From NCBI GenBank assembly GCA_029245065.1, contig JAQWQB010000085.1:1-62956 (forward strand): a stretch of 62,956 nucleotides of DNA, given 5' to 3'. This stretch comes from Flavobacteriales bacterium. GTDB taxonomy: Bacteria > Bacteroidota > Bacteroidia > Flavobacteriales_D > Sanyastnellaceae. Position numbers and translations under genes: made by a program. The stretch's first letter is position 1. Every line of letters starts with the position of its first letter. This document shows positions 43,599 to 52,236 of the stretch, piece after piece. Below the pieces are notes generated by a model that did not search any database, was not told the DNA's origin, and saw nothing but the letters and a program-made list of their open reading frames with translations.

Positions 43599-43779
43599 AT
43601 TTCACGATTACATTTCGACCGCAAATTTTAGGGCAATAGTTGGAAGGCATCAGACAAAAATGCCCAATGGAAACAATTTGTGGTGAATGGTTAGCGCTTG
43701 TTCAAACGCAACGATGAAGCATCAGAATCCAGGTCGAAAAGAAAGTTCAACCATTCAAGAATGAAAATAAAATGGGGGA

Positions 43780-44265
43780 TTAACCTCCGATGAGACGCTT
43801 TCTGTCAGCATCTGTTGCTTCGCGAACAGAAGTAACTTCACCGTCGAAGTACAAGTCAATTCCAGCCAAAGGATGGTTGAAATCAAGTGTTACCGTGTCT
43901 TTAGCTGTAGCTATAACAACACCTTCTAACTCGTTTCCTTCGTCGTCAGACATTGGAATGATTTCGCCTTCTTGAAGCAAATCTTCGTCCAACTCGCCGT
44001 CTACAACAAAGTTCTCTTTTGGGAACTCAACAATTGCTTCTGGATCTTCAGGTCCGTATGCTTGTTCACATGGAATGCTAACAGAAAATGCTTGTCCGGC
44101 TTCTCTACCTTCCAACTCATCTTCAAACGCTTTGAGCATTTCTTCTTCTTTGAAGATAAACTCAAAAATTTCTTCCTTGGTTGTTTCTTCGATAAGATCT
44201 CCGTCAGGCCCGTCTTGGTAGAGGCTGTAATCAACAGAAATCAACATTCCTTTAGCAACTTTCAT
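43780..44265 (-). CDS. FKBP-type peptidyl-prolyl isomerase, SlyD-like
   Basis: This 161-residue protein matches SlyD: VDYSLYQDGPDGDLIEET at the start, the insert-in-flap region, and FNHPLAGIDLYFDGEVTSV, the conserved NHPLAG segment of the FKBP fold. It has no signal peptide and no His-rich tail, so a cytosolic foldase is likely and metal storage is not. Confidence 0.92.
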   Translation of the reverse strand: MKVAKGMLISVDYSLYQDGPDGDLIEETTKEEIFEFIFKEEEMLKAFEDELEGREAGQAFSVSIPCEQAYGPEDPEAIVEFPKENFVVDGELDEDLLQEGEIIPMSDDEGNELEGVVIATAKDTVTLDFNHPLAGIDLYFDGEVTSVREATDADRKRLIGG

Positions 44266-44346
44266 AGCAGTGTGAATTAGACCGCGAAGTTGCGCAGAAA
44301 AAAAAGGATGAGCAAGGCTTTTAAGCGAAATAAGGGGAGAGGAAAA

Positions 44347-45093
44347 TTATCCAGCGAAGTTCTTTGCCACTACGTCCCAGTTTATCAATTCCATAAAGGC
44401 GTTGATATAGTCTCCACGCATGTTTTGGTAGTTCAAGTAATACGCGTGTTCCCAAACATCAATACCAAGAATTGGTGTTCCTGGAGCATCAACAATTCCC
44501 TTCATCATTGGGTTGTCTTGGTTCGGTGTGCTTGAAACGAATAGTTTCCCATCTGTTCCTACACTCAGCCAAGCCCAACCTGAACCGAAACGTGTTTTAG
44601 CTGCTGTAAAGAAAGCTTCACTGAATGCCTCTACACTTCCGAATGCTTCGTTGATTGCGTTTAGTAAATCGCCAGTTGGTGCTTTGGCCTCACTTGGTGA
44701 AATCACCTGCCAATACAAGGAATGGTTGAAATGACCACCACCGTTGTTTCGAACACCAGTTTCGTCAGCAGACACAGCTGCCATGATTTCTTCCAACGAC
44801 ATGCCTGCATACTGTGGCGCGTCCATTAATGCTGCATTCAATTTGCGCACGTATCCTGCATGGTGCTTGCCGTGGTGAATTTCCATGGTCATAGCGTCAA
44901 TTTTTGGTGCAAGCGCATCGAATCCGTATCCAAGAGCGGGTAATGTGAATTCAATTGCTTCTGGAGCGGTTGGCTCTTCAGGAGTGCCCGTTTTTTCTTC
45001 TGGCTTACTAGCTTCTGAACAAGCCATGAATGGAGCAACTACTACTCCAGCGCCCATGATACCTGTGAGCTTTAGAAATTGACGTTTTTTCAT
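44347..45093 (-). CDS. Exported Mn/Fe superoxide dismutase lipoprotein
   Basis: From the ATG at 45093 the product is 248 residues. It begins MKKRQFLKLTGIMGAGVVV and AP, ending in FMACS: a signal with a Tat-like KRQFLK box and a lipobox. Metal ligands are visible: MEIHHGKHH, HFNHSLYW, and the DVWEHAYYL Asp and His. GGHFNHS and the STPNQDNPM Gln are of the manganese type. Most bacterial enzymes of this family are cytosolic; an exported, lipid-anchored copy points to defence against external superoxide. The frame extends 20 codons upstream without a plausible start. tatA is in the same window. Confidence 0.9.
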   Translation of the reverse strand: MKKRQFLKLTGIMGAGVVVAPFMACSEASKPEEKTGTPEEPTAPEAIEFTLPALGYGFDALAPKIDAMTMEIHHGKHHAGYVRKLNAALMDAPQYAGMSLEEIMAAVSADETGVRNNGGGHFNHSLYWQVISPSEAKAPTGDLLNAINEAFGSVEAFSEAFFTAAKTRFGSGWAWLSVGTDGKLFVSSTPNQDNPMMKGIVDAPGTPILGIDVWEHAYYLNYQNMRGDYINAFMELINWDVVAKNFAG

Positions 45094-45258
45094 CTTGAAT
45101 TTTGGTTTCGAGGTGTACTGAAACAAAGGTGGGGCTTTTGCCTCTGAATACAAAACAGCGCTACTTCTTCGTTGTTTAACAGAGGGGTGTTAGCAGCTTG
45201 CAAAAGAAGATGAACTTTTGAACGTTGCTTTTGGCCTACTTTGTGTAGTTCATTCGCT

Positions 45259-47949
45259 ATGAAAAAATTCGTTCGTATTCTTCTTTACTCTTCCGCATTT
45301 TTGCTGGTGGCTGTTGCTGCGATGGCTTGGTGGGTGAGCACGCACGAAGAAGAGCTGAAGGAACGCGCCCTTTCAACGCTCAATGAAGGGCTGCTCACAG
45401 AAATGCAGATTGACACCCTTTCCTACAGCTTTTTCGCGCACTTCCCGAATGCCTCGTTGCAATGTCAGAACGTAATTCTGTTCGACACCTTTGAAGATAG
45501 AGACACCCTTCTTTGGGCTGATGAGCTCAGTTTAGAGGTGAGCCTATTCAATTTAATTGCGGGTGATTACCGATTTGACCGTGTCCGGATCTCTGACGGT
45601 GGGATGCACATGAAGAGAAATAGCCAAGGGAAAGACAACTACCATTTTTGGAAGCCAAGTGATGATTCAGATAGTTCAACTGTGGCGCTGGCACTGGAAA
45701 CGGTTACCCTCGAAAACATCAACTACGTTCTACTAGATGAATATGCTGAAGTAACCGTAAAAACGCTTCACTTGGATGCCGAGGTCACAGGCAATTTTGC
45801 GGGCGACGTCATGGAGCTTGATGGTTTTTTGGACACTCCTGATGCCTTGGTTGCTGTTGCAGGAAAAAATTGGGTACCACATTTGCCGCTAGGAGGAACA
45901 CTTTCTTCCATGTTAAATTTTGGGGAAGAAGTCTATGATTTCCCCGCTTTTGAAATTTTAATAAATGACGTTGCAGCCAAGGGCTCAGCTAATTTCGCCC
46001 TACTCCCTGAAGGTGTGGAATGCACCATTGATGCCGACTTAAGCGACATTGCTTTGGCGCGTGTTCCAGAGATGTTACCCGCAGAAGAAAATGCTTTGCT
46101 CAGCGCATACGCCATGAATGGAAATGCACGTGCCTCATTCACTCTTAGTGGATTAGCAGGTAATGGGAACACCCCTTCATGGAAAGCAACAGGCAACTTG
46201 ACGAGCGGAAGCATGGAACAAATTGCCGAAGGTGTTTCATTGGAGTCAATCAGCACTTCGTTTGAAGTACAAGGAGGTGGAGATAAAAAAGATCAACTGA
46301 TTGTACGCTCGTTCAATGCTTCATTGGAAGGTGGCGAAGTACAATTTAGCGGGGTTTGGGATGATTTCGCCCACCCTTACATCAACTTTGACAGTGAAGC
46401 CTCCATTGACTTGTATGATGCGCAGGCCTTTTTAGGACTTGACTCCATAGGTCAACTTGATGGGGACGCCTTTTTAACAGTGCACTACAAAGGCGCCGCT
46501 CCGTTTTTACGGAATCCTAGTTCAGCTGTTTTCTCAGCTGCCTTGAAGTCGGCAGAAGTCAGCGGCGAGCTTTCATTAAACGATGCCTCCATTGCACTAA
46601 CAGCACTTCCACGACCATTTGAGCAAGTTCAAGGGCGCTTCATCATGCTAGGAGACCACGCAGATATTCAATCGCTTTCAATGCTTGTGGGTGGCACTGA
46701 TCTTGCGCTTCAGGGCAGCTTAACCAACTTCATTCCATGGGTCATGGGCGAAGGAGCAACCCTTTACATAGACGCCTCTTGCGAGAGTGATGTCTTCAAC
46801 TTAACATCGTTCGTCAGTTCCGATGAAAGCACCTCCGAAAGCGATGACGATTATTCGTTCACCATACCTGAGCACATTGTCTTCAACTTGAATACCTCTA
46901 TTCGTGAATTCGCATTTCGTGAGTTCAATGCCGCCAACATGAGCGGATTGTTGCGCATGGATCAAGAGGGAATCTATTTCAAGGATGTGGCGTGTTTAAC
47001 CGCAGGTGGAAGCTACGGCATGAACGTAAGCTGCTTGAAGAAGAACAGTGGATTCACCGTTCGTGCAGAAAGCCAATTGGAGAAAATTGACGTGAATAGG
47101 TTGTTTACGTCCTTTGAGAATTTCGGACAAGACTTCATTCAAGCGGGAAATGTGCGCGGCAACTGTACGGCGTCAGCGACTTTCCAAGCACACATGTCGA
47201 ACGCCATGAAAATTGACGCCAAGAGCATTGTGAGTCACATCGATTTGAAGCTTGAAAATGGCGAATTGATAGCGCTTCAAAGCATGGATCACATCAGCCA
47301 GTACATGCGTGAAAACAAGCTTATTTCGCCCTTTGTAAAGTCAGAGGCACTGGAAGAAAAGCTCAAGCACATTCATTTCGCAACGCTAGAGAACGAGATT
47401 GAAATTAGAGATGAACGCATTTACTTTCCGACCATGGACATGCACTCTTCAGCCATGGACATTACAGTGAGCGGTTCGCATTGGTTCAATCAAAGCATTG
47501 ATTATTCCATTGCTCTTTACCTCAGGGATTTCCTGATCCAACGCGACCAGTCTGAGTTTGGCGAAGTAGAAGACGATGGACTTGGCAACCGGTTTTTCTT
47601 AAGCATGACAGGCACCACAGACGACCCTAGTTTTGGCTATGACCGCTTGGCGAAGAAAGAAGTTAGAAAGCAAGAGCGACAGGAAGAGAAAGAGAATTTC
47701 AAGCAGATGCTTCAGGAAGAGTTCAAGATTTTTGGTCGGAAAGACTCTTCGGCAACTCAAGACAAGGAGCCTGAAAAGAATAACACAGGCATTTCTGTGA
47801 GCTGGGGTGATGATGAAAAAGAAGAGAAGCCTGCAAAGGGGTCAGAAACCAAGCCTAAAGAAGAGAAAGGCAAGAAGAGACGCTGGAAATTCTTGAAAGA
47901 AGATGAAGAGGAAGAAGAGGTTGATATTTCAATTGATGATGACTTTTAA
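45259..47949 (+). CDS. AsmA-like envelope protein
   Basis: The 896-residue product has a single N-terminal membrane helix (about 6-26) followed by a long periplasmic beta-rich region. LSLEVSLFNLIAGDYRFDRVRISDGG and DITVSGSHWFNQSIDYSIAL are typical of AsmA-like proteins, which bridge the periplasm and carry lipids toward the outer membrane. The C-terminus is strongly charged (about residues 790-896) with acidic and lysine runs ending EEEEEVDISIDDDF; its role is not clear. ATG 45259 is preferred over an upstream TTG at 45241. Confidence 0.85.
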   Translation: MKKFVRILLYSSAFLLVAVAAMAWWVSTHEEELKERALSTLNEGLLTEMQIDTLSYSFFAHFPNASLQCQNVILFDTFEDRDTLLWADELSLEVSLFNLIAGDYRFDRVRISDGGMHMKRNSQGKDNYHFWKPSDDSDSSTVALALETVTLENINYVLLDEYAEVTVKTLHLDAEVTGNFAGDVMELDGFLDTPDALVAVAGKNWVPHLPLGGTLSSMLNFGEEVYDFPAFEILINDVAAKGSANFALLPEGVECTIDADLSDIALARVPEMLPAEENALLSAYAMNGNARASFTLSGLAGNGNTPSWKATGNLTSGSMEQIAEGVSLESISTSFEVQGGGDKKDQLIVRSFNASLEGGEVQFSGVWDDFAHPYINFDSEASIDLYDAQAFLGLDSIGQLDGDAFLTVHYKGAAPFLRNPSSAVFSAALKSAEVSGELSLNDASIALTALPRPFEQVQGRFIMLGDHADIQSLSMLVGGTDLALQGSLTNFIPWVMGEGATLYIDASCESDVFNLTSFVSSDESTSESDDDYSFTIPEHIVFNLNTSIREFAFREFNAANMSGLLRMDQEGIYFKDVACLTAGGSYGMNVSCLKKNSGFTVRAESQLEKIDVNRLFTSFENFGQDFIQAGNVRGNCTASATFQAHMSNAMKIDAKSIVSHIDLKLENGELIALQSMDHISQYMRENKLISPFVKSEALEEKLKHIHFATLENEIEIRDERIYFPTMDMHSSAMDITVSGSHWFNQSIDYSIALYLRDFLIQRDQSEFGEVEDDGLGNRFFLSMTGTTDDPSFGYDRLAKKEVRKQERQEEKENFKQMLQEEFKIFGRKDSSATQDKEPEKNNTGISVSWGDDEKEEKPAKGSETKPKEEKGKKRRWKFLKEDEEEEEVDISIDDDF

Positions 47950-47979
47950 GGTGGTTTTAGCACCTTAAACGAGGTTTTT
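47945..47979 (+). terminator. Probable terminator after the AsmA-like gene
   Basis: A perfect 9-bp inverted repeat TTTAAGGTG/CACCTTAAA covers the stop codon; six T follow after a 4-base gap. Confidence 0.5.
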
Positions 47980-48021
47980 TACGCCAACTACTCAGTGTGC
48001 GTGCCTTTCACTCAATGTTGT

Positions 48022-48052
48022 TTTGTGTTCTACAGAACTAGAATTACTTTCG
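48022..48052 (+). promoter_or_regulatory. Two-part promoter before the kinase remnant
   Basis: TTTG at 48022 and TACTTTCG at 48045-48052 are 19 bases apart, near-ideal for Bacteroidota. The ATG at 48057 is only 4 bases after the -7, so the message would have almost no leader. Confidence 0.45.
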
Positions 48053-48056
48053 AAGA

Positions 48057-48180
48057 ATGCGGTTTTTCACCTTGACATGCATTCTCTTTTTTCACTTGAC
48101 GGCGCTGGCTCAATTTCCTGAGCGGGAAGGTCGCTTCCTGAACTATGGAGCAGATGAAGGGTTGACTTCAAGGAATACGA
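48057..48180 (+). pseudogene. N-terminal fragment of a propeller-type sensor kinase
   Basis: The frame encodes a signal peptide (cut near ALAQ) and [21 protein letters not shown], the opening of two-component-regulator propeller sensors. Such proteins normally continue for hundreds of residues of propeller blades before the membrane helix. Here the sequence instead runs after about 45 residues into the half membrane helix and kinase, in another frame. I read this as an internal deletion with a frame break near 48180. Confidence 0.65.
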
Positions 48181-48885
48181 ATGTTGTTGCCACTGGGTGC
48201 AAGCTTTCTCATTTTCATCAACAAGAGGAATACGCACAAACTGGAGGAGAAGAATGCGCAAATTCAGTTGGCACTGGAAGAAAAGGAGTTGTTGCTGCGC
48301 GAAATTCACCACCGGGTTAAGAACAACTTACAGGTTGTATCTAGCTTGCTAGGGATTCAAAGCCGACATATTGATGATAAAGTGGCTCATGAAGCCATCA
48401 CTGCTTCCCGAAGTAGGGTGCTTTCTATGTCGCTCATTCATCAAAACCTTTATACTCAGGACAGCTTAACGAACATCCACATCAGAAACTATGTCTCCGA
48501 TCTTTGTAGTAGTATCATGAGCACTTATTCGCGCTCTAGTCAGATCACGTTGCATACGGAAGTAGATGAAACCCAGATTGATGTGGATACACTTATTCCG
48601 CTCGGATTAATCACGAATGAGCTTATTAACAATGCGTTGAAACATGCGTTTGAGGAAGAGCAAACCGGGAATTTATGGGTGAAGCTAGTGGAAACACAAG
48701 GCGGCCTTGTACTCGAAATAAAGGACGACGGCGTAGGGTTTAACTTAGAGGACCATCAAGGTAAAGGTTCTTTTGGGATGAAGATGTTAGACGCTTTCGC
48801 CAAGAAGTTGAGAGCAAAGTGGACGATCAAAGGAGACAACGGCACCACTTTCACCATGTGGGTTGATAAAAATAAAGTGGCTTGA
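48181..48885 (+). CDS. Truncated HisKA_2 histidine kinase (C-terminal part)
   Basis: The 234-residue frame starts with a partial membrane helix ([12 protein letters not shown]), a coiled coil [20 protein letters not shown] and [21 protein letters not shown], the HisKA_2 box, followed by HATPase with [11 protein letters not shown] and DDGVGF. It lacks its sensor domain. It is joined out of frame to a propeller-type N-terminus. If translated from the ATG at 48181 it could be an active but unregulated kinase. Its likely partner is the LuxR-type regulator at 51541, which carries a stop codon. Confidence 0.75.
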   Translation: MLLPLGASFLIFINKRNTHKLEEKNAQIQLALEEKELLLREIHHRVKNNLQVVSSLLGIQSRHIDDKVAHEAITASRSRVLSMSLIHQNLYTQDSLTNIHIRNYVSDLCSSIMSTYSRSSQITLHTEVDETQIDVDTLIPLGLITNELINNALKHAFEEEQTGNLWVKLVETQGGLVLEIKDDGVGFNLEDHQGKGSFGMKMLDAFAKKLRAKWTIKGDNGTTFTMWVDKNKVA

Positions 48886-48966
48886 TTCCTATTTTGCCTA
48901 GTGAAATTCGAACCGAGTTTCCTATATTCATTGTTGCTAACATCATTCCTACCTACTCAAACATAC

Positions 48967-51501
48967 ATGCGGTATTTAATACTGACAATTTACTTTCTGA
49001 TTCTTTCTTTAGCCAATGGCCAAGCGCAGAAACCGTTAAACGAAATCTTATCGGACTCACTCTCGTTTCAAGAGGAACTTTTCTTTCTAGAACGCAATGC
49101 CGCGGATGACCCTGAAGGTATGTTTGAACGGTGCAAGAAAATATTGGAAATGAATACCCGCCAATATCCAGTGCTTCATATTGAAATGTTGCGCCAATAT
49201 GTGTCTTCAGGTGTTATGGCGAAGGAACAAGACCACCTGGACTCTACCTTAGCGTACATCAAAGACGAAGGTCAATTACCGCATGAGAGAAGTGCGGTTC
49301 TTTTACTAGAAGGAGTTGTAGCAAGTGCATTCCATGCTACAGAATTGATGGAATTAATGAGCGTTATTGCTTATTGCGATTCACTACCTGAAACTCCGTA
49401 TCACTATGATTTAACGAGGAGGTCGTTTTACCGGGCCTATACACGAGCGCTTGAAAAAGAGAGCCTCTACGATGAAGCGTCCAGCATGGCCCTTTCCAGT
49501 TTGTTATTCAAGTTGCCAGACCTTTATGCCAGAACCGCCTACTACGATCAATATCTCATTGGAAGGCATTATTTCAAAGCACGAAATTATGAATTAGCCG
49601 AAGAGACTTTTACGAATGTTTTAGAGCTATTGCCAGAAAAAAGGAATAGGCCTGCTCGAAACATAGAGGCTCGAAGTATCCATTATCTTGGGATTATGGC
49701 CGAAAAGCAAGGAGACAATGAGACATACATGATTAACACGAAGGTTGCTGTAGATATTTTACTTTCGTTGAAGACAGCTGATGCTATTCCACCTATGCTC
49801 GATATCGTTGATCATATGGTCAATGAGCGGAAGTTCGAAACTGCAGATAATTACTTTCGAGAAGTGTATAGGCTGATGGACCAGCATAACACAAGCGTGT
49901 ACATTAGGGGTTCTGTTAAAATGTCGCAATACAGGTACGCTCGAAAAAAAGGAAATTTAGATGATGCGATAACGTTGGCACTTGAAGCTGAGACCCTGTC
50001 TAGAGGCACTGTATTACAGGATAAAATTGTCTCCCAGATTGTTGAAATGTATGAGGAAAAGGGTGATTTCAAGGCCGCCTTTAATGTTCAAAGTGAATAC
50101 CAAGACATCTTAACCCGAAAACGTGACCAAAATGCCCTTCGCGAAATTGAGCGTCGTCGTTACCGATATGAACTGAAGAAAAAAGAGGACGAAAAAGCCG
50201 CTTTGCTGGTTCAACAACAACAGAATAAACAGGTTATTCAAATGCAGGATCAGCTGCTCCTTGCCGCCATTGCCGCCATTGTTATTCTCATGATTACCGC
50301 CTTCTACATTTTCTATGTAGGAAAGAAATTGCAACTGGCTAACAAGAACCTAGGAACCCAGGCCGTTGAACTACACGATGCGAAAGAAGATGCTGAAAAA
50401 GCTTCTCAAGCAAAAACAGATTTTTTGAGTGTGATGTCGCATGAAATACGCACACCACTGAATGCAATTGTTGGTCTGAGCAACGAGCTTAAGCTAAAAT
50501 CGCCTCGAGAAGATCAACAAATGGAAATCGCGAACATCAGTAGTTCGTCAAAGCACTTGGTTGAGCTGATTAATGACATCCTTGACCATAACAAGCTTGA
50601 TGCTTCAAAATTACAGCTGGAATACCGCACTGTTTTCATCCAAGACCTCGTCAAACAGATGGCAGAAACCGGTGAGATTCTGAAAGGAGAAAAGGAGATA
50701 AAAATCCTTTGTGACATTGAACCCAACATGCCAGAATTGCTCAAAGGCGATAGCATGAGGTTGCGTCAAATTTGCACGAATCTAGTCATGAATGCCGTGA
50801 AATTCACTAATTCAGGTTACGTGAAACTTTCGCTATACCATGAAGCGGAGCACTATTTCTTAACGGTTAAGGATACTGGTATTGGTATAGATCCTGATAA
50901 AATTGAGGCCATTTTTCAAGACTTTACTCAGGCCTCTAAAAGCACATCTCGGGTCTATGGTGGAACCGGTTTAGGCCTGAGTATTACAAAGCGCTTAATA
51001 GAGTTAATGGGCGGGTCTATCAAGGTGTTATCAAAAGAAGGAGAAGGGTCACATTTTATCGTAAAACTTCCTTTTATAGCCGCAGAGAAGCACACCACTG
51101 AGCCCATTGAGAAAATGGTCATTCCGCCTTCTACGCGCATCCTTGTTGCGGAAGACAATGAATTGAATAAACTGGTTGTTAAGAGCATTCTTGACCGGTG
51201 GGAAACAGATTATGAGATTGTCTCAAACGGACAAGAAGCAGTTGATGCGGCTCATGCCAGCGTTTTTGATTTGGTATTAATGGATGTGCAAATGCCGGTT
51301 TTGGACGGTTTGGACGCCACCAAAGAAATTCGAAACTCGAATAATTCTATGGTGTCTGAACTTCCAATTATTGCCCTTACAGCGAGCTCCCAACCTGAGG
51401 AAATAGAGCAGATGCGGAGTGCGGGAATGAATGAACACATTCTCAAGCCTATTGATACGGAATCATTAAAAAAATGCATTGTACTTCTTTTGAATAGTTA
51501 A
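48967..51501 (+). CDS. Hybrid TPR-containing sensor histidine kinase
   Basis: From ATG 48967 the product is 844 residues. It has a signal peptide (LSLANGQAQ), TPR-like helices over about residues 50-400, a membrane helix (about 435-455), HisKA with FLSVMSHEIRTPLNAI (His492), HATPase with NLVMNAVKFT and GTGLGLSIT, and a C-terminal receiver with VLMDVQMPVLDG (Asp773). The TPR part should lie in the periplasm. The adjacent regulator gene is broken. The upstream frame to GTG 48901 lacks a signal peptide at its start and is unlikely. Confidence 0.9.
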   Translation: MRYLILTIYFLILSLANGQAQKPLNEILSDSLSFQEELFFLERNAADDPEGMFERCKKILEMNTRQYPVLHIEMLRQYVSSGVMAKEQDHLDSTLAYIKDEGQLPHERSAVLLLEGVVASAFHATELMELMSVIAYCDSLPETPYHYDLTRRSFYRAYTRALEKESLYDEASSMALSSLLFKLPDLYARTAYYDQYLIGRHYFKARNYELAEETFTNVLELLPEKRNRPARNIEARSIHYLGIMAEKQGDNETYMINTKVAVDILLSLKTADAIPPMLDIVDHMVNERKFETADNYFREVYRLMDQHNTSVYIRGSVKMSQYRYARKKGNLDDAITLALEAETLSRGTVLQDKIVSQIVEMYEEKGDFKAAFNVQSEYQDILTRKRDQNALREIERRRYRYELKKKEDEKAALLVQQQQNKQVIQMQDQLLLAAIAAIVILMITAFYIFYVGKKLQLANKNLGTQAVELHDAKEDAEKASQAKTDFLSVMSHEIRTPLNAIVGLSNELKLKSPREDQQMEIANISSSSKHLVELINDILDHNKLDASKLQLEYRTVFIQDLVKQMAETGEILKGEKEIKILCDIEPNMPELLKGDSMRLRQICTNLVMNAVKFTNSGYVKLSLYHEAEHYFLTVKDTGIGIDPDKIEAIFQDFTQASKSTSRVYGGTGLGLSITKRLIELMGGSIKVLSKEGEGSHFIVKLPFIAAEKHTTEPIEKMVIPPSTRILVAEDNELNKLVVKSILDRWETDYEIVSNGQEAVDAAHASVFDLVLMDVQMPVLDGLDATKEIRNSNNSMVSELPIIALTASSQPEEIEQMRSAGMNEHILKPIDTESLKKCIVLLLNS

Positions 51502-51532
51502 GTGTTGTACCTTAATTTCGTACCACTTAACT
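51496..51532 (+). other. Hairpin between the hybrid kinase and the regulator
   Basis: AGTTAAGTG and GTAC on the left pair with GTAC and CACTTAACT on the right: 13 bp with a 2-base bulge and a 9-base loop. It covers the kinase stop codon. No T-run follows, so it is not a normal terminator. Confidence 0.55.
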
Positions 51533-51540
51533 AAATCAGC

Positions 51541-52161
51541 ATGCTTCACTCTAAAATACGCATCCTTGTTGTAGAAGATGAGCCAATTGTGGCTGAAGAC
51601 ATCCCCGGATGCTTGGAAAGTGTCGGGTTCGATGTCACTGCAATTGCCTAATCTGGAGAAGAAGCAATGGGTTTTCTCTCAAGTCAGACGTTCGAAGCAG
51701 CACTATTAGATATTACCCTCGGTGGCGAAGTTGATGGCGTTATGGTGGCAGAAGAAATCAATAAGAACCACCAGTTTCCATTTGTATTTCTTACCTCCCA
51801 CTCTGATAGGGGAACACTTGACCGTGTGAAGTCTACTTTTCCTTCAGGTTATTTGGTGAAGCCCTACAATGAGCCAGATTTATTGACTTCTCTTGAAATT
51901 GTGGTTTCGAACTATGTTATGCGTAATGCGAAAAAGGAATTTAGCTTGGAATTGGTGAATGAAGCCATTCCGACCCCACTTTCTGAACGTGAGTTTGAGA
52001 TGTTGAATTTGATGAAAGACGGCAAAACGAATAAACAAATTGCCGAAGAGAGTTTCTTGTCAGTGAATACAGTGAAAACCCACCTTTTGCACGTCTATGA
52101 AAAGCTTGATGCAAAGAATAGAACAGAGACGCTTTTCAAAATAAATGAATTACTAAAGTAA
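51541..52161 (+). pseudogene. LuxR-type response regulator with a nonsense codon
   Basis: The frame from ATG 51541 reads KIRILVVEDEPIVAEDIPG, stops at TAA (51649-51651, codon 37, after VTAIA) and then continues in the same frame with SGEEAMGFLSS to a LuxR-type HTH (LSEREFEMLNLMKDGKTNKQ and SVNTVKTHLLHVYEKL). A single base change (probably a Tyr codon) would restore a complete 206-residue REC-HTH protein. The phosphoacceptor Asp (LLDITLGG) and the HTH are intact. A restart at ATG 51667 would give 164 residues with the HTH but not the acidic pocket. A sequencing error cannot be excluded. Confidence 0.8.
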
Positions 52162-52163
52162 AA

Positions 52164-52179
52164 TCACCCATTTGGGTGA
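52164..52179 (+). promoter_or_regulatory. Palindrome TCACCCATTTGGGTGA
   Basis: This 16-base palindrome lies just after the broken regulator stop, 57 bases before the repeat-protein ATG. It shares its arms with a palindrome before the solo LuxR gene, so a common operator is likely. Confidence 0.55.
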
Positions 52180-52236
52180 GAGGTGAGCGAATGGCTTTGG
52201 CCAATTTCGTGGTGCGAAACTGAAAAACGCCCAGCC

